DNA of 64,000 nt, taken from NCBI RefSeq assembly GCF_016919405.1, contig NZ_CP070352.1, positions 310,001 through 374,000 on the forward strand. The letters run 5' to 3'. Of this stretch, positions 56,979 through 64,000 are shown piece by piece. The position numbers were made by a program, and so were the translations under genes. This DNA comes from Ensifer sp. PDNC004 (lineage in GTDB: Bacteria; Pseudomonadota; Alphaproteobacteria; Rhizobiales; Rhizobiaceae). The notes beneath the pieces are model-generated. The model ran no database searches and had not been told where the DNA came from. It saw only the letters and a list, made by a program, of their open reading frames with translations. The number at the start of each line of letters is the position of its first letter. The stretch's first letter is position 1.

Positions 56979-57716
56979 TCAGCGGCCCATGCGCGCGGCA
57001 AGCTTCCGCTCCGCCGCCTGCAACCCGTCGTGCAAAAGCACCGCAAGCGTTGCGACGATCAGGCCACCCTGAACGACGAAGGAAAGGTTGTTCGACTGCA
57101 ACCCGGCGATGATCACTTCGCCAAGCGTTTTTGCGGCGACCGTCGATCCGATCGTCGCGGTTGCGAGGCTGATGACCACCGAAAGCCGGATGCCGGCCAG
57201 GATCACCGGCATCGCCAGCGGCAGCTCGACTTTGAGAAGCCGCTGGCCGCTCGTCATGCCGGCACCGCGCGCCGCCTCCATGACCGACGGAGGCAAGGTC
57301 GTCAGCCCCGTCAGCGCATTCTCGAAAATCGGCAACAGGCCGTAGAGGAAGAGCGCGATCAGCGTCGGCTTTTCACCGAAGCCGAAGATCGGAACCGCTA
57401 GCGCCAGGACCGCAACGGGCGGAAAAGTCTGACCGATATTCACCAGGCTTCGCGAGAGCGGCAGGAATTCCGCTCCCGAGGTGCGCGTGACGAGAATGGC
57501 AAGCGCCAGTGCAACCAGCGCGGCCGCTGCTACCGCCAGCGCCACCGTGCGCAGATGCAAGAACGTCAGCTGCAGCAGGCTTCCCTGGTTGTAGATGACA
57601 GGGGCGTTGTCCTGCACCAGCGGTCGCAGCAGCGGCTCGAACCAATGCGGCTGCAGCAGGAACGCGACCAGAGCCAGGAGAACCGCGATGCGAATGAGCG
57701 TGGCGAGCTTCGGCAT
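56979..57716 (-). CDS. Osmoprotectant ABC transporter permease (YehW/OpuBB-like)
   Basis: This 245-residue permease has five to six helices. The core G-L-L-P-I-F-E-N-A-L-T-G-L and the coupling loop M-E-A-A-R-G-A-G-M-T-S-G-Q are typical of the OpuB/Yeh group. Its ATG shares one base with the ATPase stop (TGATG). Confidence 0.88.
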   Translation of the reverse strand: MPKLATLIRIAVLLALVAFLLQPHWFEPLLRPLVQDNAPVIYNQGSLLQLTFLHLRTVALAVAAAALVALALAILVTRTSGAEFLPLSRSLVNIGQTFPPVAVLALAVPIFGFGEKPTLIALFLYGLLPIFENALTGLTTLPPSVMEAARGAGMTSGQRLLKVELPLAMPVILAGIRLSVVISLATATIGSTVAAKTLGEVIIAGLQSNNLSFVVQGGLIVATLAVLLHDGLQAAERKLAARMGR

Positions 57717-58654
57717 CAGGCTGGACCGGCCGCGCGTTTGGCCAGCCCCTTGAGGCTGACCTTGCCGATCACGGCACCGTCGGGACCTGCAACCGGCAGG
57801 GCATCTCGTCCGGACCAGAGGAGTTCGGCCAAGGCTTCCCTCTGGCTGGCATCGCTCGAAATCGGCGCGCCTTCTGCGGCCCCGGGCTCCACCGCGCTCG
57901 AAACCGGCGCGATCGCCAGCAGACGATAGGGCCGTTCGCCCGACCCAATCAGGCTTTCGACAAAGGGGGTGGCCGGCTTCAGCAGCATTTCGGCGGGGGT
58001 CGCGTACTGAACAACTTTGCCCTTGTCCATGACGGCGATGCGATCGGCCAGGTGAAAGGCCTCTTCCATGTCGTGAGTGACGAGAATGATCGTCGTCTGA
58101 AAATGTTTCTGGATGGCAAGCAGGTCGTCCTGCGCCTTGGCGCGGATGATCGGATCGAGCGCCCCGAAGGGCTCGTCCATCAACAGCACCTTCGGCTCGG
58201 CGGCAAGCGCCCGGGCAACGCCGACACGCTGCTGCTGGCCGCCGGAAAGTTCGTGTGGGAAGCGTGGACCGAAATCAGCAGGATCGAGCTGGAAAAGGCG
58301 CAGGAGTTCCTCCACCTTCGCATCGATGCGCGCCCGCTCCCATCCGAGCAAGGTCGGCACGGTCGCAATGTTCTGAGCGACAGTGCGATGGGGAAACAGA
58401 CCGTGCCCCTGGATCGCGTAGCCGATCCGTCGGCGCAACTCATAACCCGGTAGCGAACGATTGTCCTCGCCGTCGAGGCGGATTGTGCCCGAGGTCGGCT
58501 CGACCAGCCGGTTGACCATGCGCAGAAGCGTGGTCTTGCCGGAGCCGGAGGTCCCGACGACGACCGTGACCGTGCGCGGCGCGATCGTCAGGCTGACGTC
58601 ATCGACAACGGTGCTTTCGCCATAGCGTTTGATGATGTTCTCGATCTCGATCAT
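57716..58654 (-). CDS. Osmoprotectant ABC transporter ATP-binding protein (YehX/OpuBA-like)
   Basis: The 312-residue ATPase starts at the ATG at 58654, which overlaps the permease stop (ATGA). Walker A is GTSGSGKTT (34-42), the signature is [15 protein letters not shown] and Walker B is V-L-L-M-D-E-P. A Y-A-I-Q-G-H-G-L-F-P-H-R-T segment marks the glycine betaine/choline class. The C-terminal part is reduced compared with a double CBS domain. Confidence 0.9.
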   Translation of the reverse strand: MIEIENIIKRYGESTVVDDVSLTIAPRTVTVVVGTSGSGKTTLLRMVNRLVEPTSGTIRLDGEDNRSLPGYELRRRIGYAIQGHGLFPHRTVAQNIATVPTLLGWERARIDAKVEELLRLFQLDPADFGPRFPHELSGGQQQRVGVARALAAEPKVLLMDEPFGALDPIIRAKAQDDLLAIQKHFQTTIILVTHDMEEAFHLADRIAVMDKGKVVQYATPAEMLLKPATPFVESLIGSGERPYRLLAIAPVSSAVEPGAAEGAPISSDASQREALAELLWSGRDALPVAGPDGAVIGKVSLKGLAKRAAGPA

Positions 58655-59820
58655 GCGGCCTCTGCCTGCCTGGTGTTGGGTGTGGCCATCTCGATGACCG
58701 CGTCGAGCACGATCGCCGCGGCGAACGCCAGCACGACCGTCGGGACGGCACCGAGTAGCACGAGGTCCATCGCGGTCTGGCCGACGCCCTGGAAGACGAA
58801 GACGCCAAAGCCGCCGCCGCCGATGAGCGCAGCGATGGTCGCAAGGCCAATATTCTGGACGAGCACGATGCGGATCCCGGTGAGGATCACCGGAAAGGCC
58901 AGCGGAAATTCGATGCCGACCAGCCGTTGCCAATCGGTCATGCCGATGCCACGCGCGGCGTCGTTCGCGTCTCGCGGAACGCCGGCCAGTCCGACGACGG
59001 TGTTGGCGACGACAGGCAGCAGCGAATAGAGGAAGAGGGCGACGAAGGCCGGGGCAACGCCGATGCCACGAATGCCGATCGAAGCGGCGCCCGGCACATG
59101 GAGGGCGATCCAGCCGAGCGGGGCGATGAGAATCCCGAAGAGCGCAATCGACGGGATCGTCTGAATCGCGTTCAGCACGCCGAGCAATCCGTCGCGCAGT
59201 CGCGTGACCCGGTGGCAGAGGATGCCGAGCGGGATGCCGACGAGGGTCGCGGCGACGAGCGAGCCGAGCGCCAGGGTCACATGCTTCCGGCCCTCCGCCC
59301 AGAACGTATCCACGCGGCTCGCGTACTCCTTCAGGATGGAAAGACCATCCCAGGTGCCTGAAAGCAAGAGTATCCCTGTAAAGCCAAGCACGGCGACGAG
59401 CACCACCACGCGCACGAAAGGCGCCGGGCGCAGTCGCGTCAAGGCGTCGGCCGCGAGCAGCCCGAAGGCAAAAAGCATGGTCCAGAAGCCCGAAGCGGGC
59501 GACACCCGGGCATAAGTGTTGGCTTCAGGCGTCAGATGCGTGGCGGCAACACCGATGCCGAGCGCCAGCGTGGCGAGCGTGACAAAGGCCGCAGCGAGAC
59601 GCAGATAAGCGGGCGAGCGCAGTAGCGCGACGACGACCGCGCAGACCACGATGGCCAGCAGCACGGCACTCCCGCCCGCAGGCAAGGCGTCGGCCACCGA
59701 CTTGACCTCACCGGCGACGATACGGTTGGCACGAAACGTTGCAAAAGGTGCGATGAAGGCACCGCCGAGCGCCAAGACCGCAATGATCGCTCCGAGCTTG
59801 TCAAAGCGGAGTGCTTTCAA
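58651..59820 (-). CDS. Osmoprotectant ABC transporter permease (YehY-like, long N-terminus)
   Basis: This 389-residue permease has about four extra N-terminal helices before the transport core (H-V-T-L-A-L-G-S-L-V-A-A-T-L, then P-S-I-A-L-F-G-I). The coupling loop P-R-D-A-N-D-A-A-R-G-I-G-M-T follows. This layout matches YehY. It is the first permease after the binding protein. Confidence 0.88.
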   Translation of the reverse strand: MKALRFDKLGAIIAVLALGGAFIAPFATFRANRIVAGEVKSVADALPAGGSAVLLAIVVCAVVVALLRSPAYLRLAAAFVTLATLALGIGVAATHLTPEANTYARVSPASGFWTMLFAFGLLAADALTRLRPAPFVRVVVLVAVLGFTGILLLSGTWDGLSILKEYASRVDTFWAEGRKHVTLALGSLVAATLVGIPLGILCHRVTRLRDGLLGVLNAIQTIPSIALFGILIAPLGWIALHVPGAASIGIRGIGVAPAFVALFLYSLLPVVANTVVGLAGVPRDANDAARGIGMTDWQRLVGIEFPLAFPVILTGIRIVLVQNIGLATIAALIGGGGFGVFVFQGVGQTAMDLVLLGAVPTVVLAFAAAIVLDAVIEMATPNTRQAEAA

Positions 59821-59917
59821 ACCACATCCCTCCCCGCCTGTGCCGGCGCGTCTCCGGCACCTGCAGGCCTATCCCGGAACGCCGGCCATCCGACCAGCGT
59901 CCCGGGTGTCCGTCAAC

Positions 59918-60829
59918 TTATTTCAGGAAACCGTTCTTCTTCAGGAAGTCCTCGGCGACTGCCTTGGCCGGTTCGCCGCCGACCTGCACGCGGCCGTTCA
60001 GCTCCTGCAGCGTCACCAGGTCCAGCTTTTCGAACACCGGCTTCAAGAGTTCCTCGATCTGCGGGTTTTCCTTGAGCACCGCTTCGCGGATGATCGGGGC
60101 CGGCTGATAGACGGGCTGCACCGCCTTGTCATCCTCCAGCACGACGAGGCCGGACGGCGCGATGCCGCCGTCGGTGCCATAGACCATGGCCGCGTTCGCG
60201 CCGTTCGTCTGGTTCGCCGCGGCCGCAATCGTTGCCGCGGTATCACCGCCGGAAAGCGTGATGAGCTGGTCCTGCTTCAAGGTGAAGCCGTAGGTCGTCT
60301 GGAACGCCGGCAGTGCGGCGGCCGAGTTCACGAATTCCGACGATGCCGCCAGCACGAGCTTACCGCCGCCGGCGACATACTTGCCGAAATCGCTGAGCGT
60401 CTTCAGCTTGTTTTCGTCGGCCACTTCCTTGCGCAGGCCGATCGCCCAGGTGTTGTTGGCCGGTGACGGCGTCAGCCAGACGATCTTGTTGGCGTCGTAG
60501 TCGAGCTTCTTGGCCGTCTCATAGCCCTTGGCCGCATCCTTCCAGACCGGATCGTCGGCCTTTTCGAAGAAGAAGGCGGCATTGCCCGTATATTCCGGAT
60601 AGATGTCGATCTCGCCGGCGGTGATCGCCTTGCGCACGACCGGCGTCGCCCCAAGCTGGACGCGGTCGACCGTCTTGATGTTGTTGGCGTTGAGCACCGC
60701 AAGGATGATGTTGCCGAGCACACCGCCCTCCGTGTCGATCTTCGAGGATACGACCACATCGGCACTCGCCGCGGCAGCAGTCAGCGTGAAGGCAAGGGCA
60801 GTTCCGATAAGCAGTCTGGTCAGGCGCAT
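59918..60829 (-). CDS. Osmoprotectant-binding periplasmic protein (OsmF/YehZ-like)
   Basis: The 303-residue protein starts at the ATG at 60829 behind GAGGAGAGAC. Residues 1-23 are a signal peptide ending A-S-A-D. The mature OpuAC-type domain shows S-S-K-I-D-T-E-G-G-V-L-G-N, I-Y-P-E-Y-T-G-N and W-L-T-P-S-P-A-N-N-T. It is the first gene of the importer, whose order (binding protein, permease, ATPase, permease) is that of yehZYXW. A small hairpin (59840-59860) separates it from the permease gene. Glycine betaine or a similar solute is likely. Confidence 0.9.
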   Translation of the reverse strand: MRLTRLLIGTALAFTLTAAAASADVVVSSKIDTEGGVLGNIILAVLNANNIKTVDRVQLGATPVVRKAITAGEIDIYPEYTGNAAFFFEKADDPVWKDAAKGYETAKKLDYDANKIVWLTPSPANNTWAIGLRKEVADENKLKTLSDFGKYVAGGGKLVLAASSEFVNSAAALPAFQTTYGFTLKQDQLITLSGGDTAATIAAAANQTNGANAAMVYGTDGGIAPSGLVVLEDDKAVQPVYQPAPIIREAVLKENPQIEELLKPVFEKLDLVTLQELNGRVQVGGEPAKAVAEDFLKKNGFLK

Positions 60830-61162
60830 GATGGGTCTCTCCTCGAGTTTCGCTCCGCAAGTTTGATCACGGAACGCCCGCTCCGTCGGGGCAAGGCATT
60901 CCATATATGTCAGGCCCCGGCAAAAAATAGGGTTGCACGCAGAGACTGTAGCAGGTGAATAATCTCGCCGGCGACTAAGACGATCGAAAGCATAGACTAA
61001 GAGAAACCGCCGGTGATTGCGCGATTGCAAAGGCCGGCATTGTCGGCCACTCTGATTGTGGCCCGCCAGAAACAACCGCTTTCATTCTTGGTCGCGAAGC
61101 CGCCCGACCCGACCCGTCTGGGGCTGACGGCCGGGCTCGCCCGGCGAACGTTCGGGGAATTC
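60830..61162. other. 333-bp divergent intergenic region
   Basis: No gene is supported. It contains the ribosome-binding site of the OsmF gene at its left end and CGGGGAATTC before the DUF4126 gene at its right end. I see no convincing promoter boxes, palindrome or repeat. Confidence 0.5.
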
Positions 61163-61630
61163 ATGTCGATCTATCTTCTCGCGCTGCTTATCGGCGTGGT
61201 TTCCGGCCTGCGCACCATGACCGCACCTGCCGCCGTCAGCATTGGCGCAGCCGCCGGCTGGCTGCCGCTCAGCGGCACCTGGGCGGCCTTCATGGGCTTC
61301 CGGTTCACGCCCTATGTCGCCGGCCTTCTGGCGCTCGTGGAGTTCGTCGGCGATCAGTTGCCGAGCACGCCGAGCCGCAAGGTTCCCCAGCAGTTCGGCG
61401 CCCGCATCGTTTCGGGCGCTTTCTGCGGCGCCGTGCTTGGCACGGTCGGAGGTGCTATGCTCCCCGGACTGGTTGCCGGCGTCATCGGTGCAATTATTGG
61501 AACGCTCGGCGGCTATGAAGCGCGCAAGCGCCTCGTTGCGGCCATCGGCGGCAAGGACCTGCCGATCGCCCTTCTCGAGGATGCTGTTGCCGTTCTCCTC
61601 GCACTCTGGGTGGTGTCCTCGGTCTCATGA
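61163..61630 (+). CDS. DUF4126 small membrane protein
   Basis: The 155-residue protein has four or five hydrophobic segments. G-V-V-S-G-L-R-T-M-T-A-P-A near the N-terminus and D-Q-L-P-S-T-P-S-R are typical of DUF4126. The ATG at 61163 is chosen because upstream codons back to 61013 are not conserved in type. Its stop overlaps the flavoprotein gene (ATGA), suggesting a joint membrane-redox role. Confidence 0.82.
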   Translation: MSIYLLALLIGVVSGLRTMTAPAAVSIGAAAGWLPLSGTWAAFMGFRFTPYVAGLLALVEFVGDQLPSTPSRKVPQQFGARIVSGAFCGAVLGTVGGAMLPGLVAGVIGAIIGTLGGYEARKRLVAAIGGKDLPIALLEDAVAVLLALWVVSSVS

Positions 61631-63003
61631 CGAAACATTTCGACGCAATCATCATCGGCGCTGGCCAGGCCGGCCCATCGCTTGCCGGGCGGTTCACGGC
61701 GGCCGGCAAAACCGTCGCCCTGATCGAGCGCAAGCACTTCGGCGGCACCTGCGTCAACACCGGCTGCATGCCGACCAAGGCGATGGTCGCGAGCGCCTAT
61801 GCCGCACATTTGGCGCGACGAGGCGCAGACTATGGCGTGACGACCGGCCCCGTCACCATCGACTTTGCCCGCGTCATGGCGCGCAAGGACACGGTGCGGT
61901 TCACCTCCCGTGGAAACATCGAAAACTGGCTGAAAGGTATGGAGAACTGCACCGTGTTCCAGGGCCACGCGCGCTTCGAAAGCCCGCATGAGATCCGGGT
62001 CGGCGACGCGCTGCTCTCGGCCGACCAGATCTTTCTGAATGTCGGCGGGCGCGCCGCGACCCCGGACTTCCCTGGTGTCGCGGAGGTGCCCTATCTCACC
62101 AACGTCTCGATCATGGATCTCGACACCCTGCCCCGCCACTTGATCGTCGTCGGCGGCAGCTACATCGGGCTCGAGTTTGCGCAGATGTTCCGTCGCTTCG
62201 GCTCCGAAGTCACCGTGATCGAGAAGGGGCCGCGGCTGATCGGCCGCGAGGATACGGACGTTTCCGACGCCATTCTCGCGATCCTCGAAAAAGAGGGCAT
62301 CCAGTTTCGCCTCAATGCCGAGTGCATCCGCTTTGCCAGGAGCGGCGACGATGTCGTCGCCGGCGTGGATTGCACGGCGGGCGCACCCGAGATCGTCGGC
62401 TCTCACCTGCTGCTCGCGACCGGGCGCCGGCCGAACACCGACGATCTCGATCTTAACCGCGCCGGCGTCAAGACCGACGCTCGCGGCTATGTCGAAGTCG
62501 ACGAGACGCTTAACACCAACGTCTCGCATATTTTCGCGATGGGCGATTGCAATGGCCGCGGCGCCTTCACCCATACGGCCTATAACGACTTCGAGATTAT
62601 CGCCGCCAATCTGCTCGACGCAGAGGCGCGGAAGGTCAGCGATCGCATTTCGACCTACGGCCTCTTCATCGATCCGCCGCTCGGACGCGCCGGCATGACC
62701 GAGACCGAGGCGCGCAAGTCGGGGCGCAAGCTGCTCATCGGCACGAGGCCGATGACCCGCGTCGGCCGCGCCGTGGAAAAGGGCGAGACCGAAGGCTTCA
62801 TGAAAGTGATCGTCGACGCCGAAAGCAACGAGATCCTCGGTGCATCGATCCTCGGAACGAGCGGCGACGAGGCGGTACAGAGCATCCTCGACGTCATGTA
62901 TGCCGGCAAGCCCTACACGACAATTACGCACGCGGTTCATATCCACCCGACCGTGTCCGAGCTGATCCCGACGGTCTTCGGCGACCTTCACCCGGCCACC
63001 TGA
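61627..63003 (+). CDS. Mercuric-reductase-like flavoprotein disulfide oxidoreductase
   Basis: The 458-residue class-I oxidoreductase has the FAD motif IIIGAGQAGPSLAG, redox pair C42-C47 in GGTCVNTGCMPTK, an NAD site VVGGSYIGLEFAQMF and F-A-M-G-D-C-N-G-R. It lacks the N-terminal heavy-metal domain and the C-terminal C-C pair of true mercuric reductase. The dimer region reads A-V-H-I-H-P-T-V-S-E-L. The acceptor is unknown. Confidence 0.88.
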   Translation: MTKHFDAIIIGAGQAGPSLAGRFTAAGKTVALIERKHFGGTCVNTGCMPTKAMVASAYAAHLARRGADYGVTTGPVTIDFARVMARKDTVRFTSRGNIENWLKGMENCTVFQGHARFESPHEIRVGDALLSADQIFLNVGGRAATPDFPGVAEVPYLTNVSIMDLDTLPRHLIVVGGSYIGLEFAQMFRRFGSEVTVIEKGPRLIGREDTDVSDAILAILEKEGIQFRLNAECIRFARSGDDVVAGVDCTAGAPEIVGSHLLLATGRRPNTDDLDLNRAGVKTDARGYVEVDETLNTNVSHIFAMGDCNGRGAFTHTAYNDFEIIAANLLDAEARKVSDRISTYGLFIDPPLGRAGMTETEARKSGRKLLIGTRPMTRVGRAVEKGETEGFMKVIVDAESNEILGASILGTSGDEAVQSILDVMYAGKPYTTITHAVHIHPTVSELIPTVFGDLHPAT

Positions 63004-63029
63004 GCGGCCGGGCGTTTGATGCCGCGCGC

Positions 63030-64000
63030 TTAAACGAGCGCTGCGCGTGCGAGCTGGTAGAAATAGGTCGCGCCGCGCTCAAGAATGTCGTCGTTGAAAT
63101 CGTAGCGGGTAGTGTGCAGCCCGCTGCTGTCGCCATTGCCGATCAGCACATAGGCGCCCGGCACCTTTTCCAGCAGGAACGAGAAGTCCTCGCTGCCCAT
63201 CAGTGGCTCAGGCAACTCGACATAGGCATCCGCGCCGAACGTGTCGGCGATCACCGCACGCGCGTCCTCGACCGCCTCGGCATCGTTGATCGTCGCGGGA
63301 TAGCCGACCTGCCAGTCGAAGACGGCTTCGGCGTTGTAGCTTTCCGCCTGCAGGCGGGCGATCTGCTCGACACGCTCCTGCAACTGCTTGCGGACGACAG
63401 GGTCCATGGCGCGCATGCTGATTTCCAGCACCGCGGTATCCGGAATGATGTTGGAGGCGGAACCTGCCTGGAACGAGCCGACCGTCAATACGGACGGCTG
63501 GTGCGGCGAGACGTTGCGCGAGACCAGCGTCTGCAACGCCATCACCACGCTGGAACCGACGACGACCGGGTCGACCGTCAGTTCCGGCTGGGCGCCGTGG
63601 CCGCCTTTGCCCTTGATCGTCAGCGTCAGCACGTCGATCGACGCCGCCATGGCGCCGGCGCGGCTGGAGAACTGGCCGACCGGAAGACCCGGCCAATTGT
63701 GCAGCGCATAGACCCGTTCGCAAGGGAAGCGCTCGAACAGGCCGTCTTCGATCATCAGCTTGCCGCCACCGAAGTTTTCCTCGGCCGGCTGGAAGATCAG
63801 GTGAACCGTGCCGTTGAAGTTCTCGTCCTTCGACAGCGCCCAGGCCGCGCCGAGCAGCATGCTGGTGTGGCCGTCATGGCCGCAGGCATGCATCGCGCCC
63901 GGATGCTTGCTCTGATAGGCAAGGCCGGTCTCTTCCTGCATCGGCAGCGCGTCCATATCGGCGCGAAAGCCGATGGCGCGGTTGCTGTTGCCGCGCTTCA
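63030..64000 (-). CDS. M20 family amidohydrolase (hippurate hydrolase-like), cut by window end
   Basis: The frame is open to the right edge; about 322 C-terminal residues are visible. Metal-binding motifs are F-R-A-D-M-D-A-L-P and HACGHDGHTSMLLGAA, with Q-P-A-E-E-N-F-G-G-G as the catalytic Glu pair. The lid domain begins near I-K-G-K-G-G-H-G-A-Q-P. Members hydrolyse N-acyl amino acids or indole-amino-acid conjugates; the substrate is unknown. The start lies outside the window. Confidence 0.92.
   Translation of the reverse strand, partial: KRGNSNRAIGFRADMDALPMQEETGLAYQSKHPGAMHACGHDGHTSMLLGAAWALSKDENFNGTVHLIFQPAEENFGGGKLMIEDGLFERFPCERVYALHNWPGLPVGQFSSRAGAMAASIDVLTLTIKGKGGHGAQPELTVDPVVVGSSVVMALQTLVSRNVSPHQPSVLTVGSFQAGSASNIIPDTAVLEISMRAMDPVVRKQLQERVEQIARLQAESYNAEAVFDWQVGYPATINDAEAVEDARAVIADTFGADAYVELPEPLMGSEDFSFLLEKVPGAYVLIGNGDSSGLHTTRYDFNDDILERGATYFYQLARAALV

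Noticed and set aside
60933..60965. Possible sigma-70 promoter (TTGCAC with an AATAAT-like box)
   Set aside because: The spacing is too long (about 19 bp) and the second box is weak, so I do not list it as a feature.

Overview
The window looks like DNA from a free-living or plant-associated alphaproteobacterium of the Rhizobiaceae, most likely Sinorhizobium/Ensifer. The base composition is GC-rich and coding density is high, with many 1-4 nt gene overlaps (ATGA, TGATG). The gene content is typical of that group: gabTD, a pta-ackA-fabI cluster behind a PHA-synthase-like gene, a phosphate/phosphonate phnCDEE operon, hutIHGU, and many solute-binding ABC systems. Rhizobium-type intergenic palindromes also occur. 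From memory, the phn and hut blocks resemble the S. meliloti megaplasmid pSymB. I see no replication origin, rRNA, tRNA, CRISPR array or intact insertion sequence.

Layout. 1-2.2 kb: the end of a DUF2092 protein with a small secreted partner, then a DUF2254 membrane protein. 2.2-6.2 kb: a MerR-XRE-cupin regulator divergent from gabT and gabD (GABA to succinate). 6.3-11.5 kb, minus strand: PhaC-like DUF3141 protein, pta, ackA, fabI, with a Pho-box-like site upstream. 11.9-13.8 kb: htpG behind a RpoH-type promoter. 13.9-17.4 kb: gcdH and a CaiB-type CoA-transferase divergent from a LysR regulator (glutarate/glutaryl-CoA breakdown). 17.5-24.8 kb: an FAD oxidoreductase, then a surface-glycan locus of three overlapping ATP-grasp genes, a Wzx-like flippase and a GT2 glycosyltransferase. 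24.9-25.3 kb: a YCII protein.

25.4-32.7 kb: Pho-box-driven phnC-phnD-phnE-phnE2-DUF1045-phnM-phnN, closed by a strong terminator. 32.8-38.2 kb: hutI-hutH-hutG-hutU behind a HutC-type operator and before a terminator. 38.4-40.3 kb: an unknown secreted protein and a convergent MFS exporter. 40.4-48.2 kb: an amino-sugar/peptide-like catabolic block made of two M81 (MlrC-type) proteins, a GH20 hexosaminidase, an SDR, an RpiR regulator, a RidA protein and an NTF2-like protein. 48.2-50.3 kb: an AraC regulator with two VOC proteins and a DUF1801 protein. 50.4-55.8 kb, minus strand: Gfo/Idh dehydrogenase and a complete carbohydrate ABC importer. 56-60.8 kb: a pirin and a YehZYXW-type osmoprotectant importer. 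61.2-64 kb: DUF4126 protein, a MerA-like flavoprotein disulfide oxidoreductase, and a partial M20 amidohydrolase cut by the window end.

Together these genes describe a metabolically versatile soil bacterium. It scavenges phosphate, phosphonate, histidine, GABA, glutarate and sugars, and links phosphate starvation to acetyl-phosphate metabolism. The least explained parts are the triple ATP-grasp glycan locus and the M81/GH20/RidA block.
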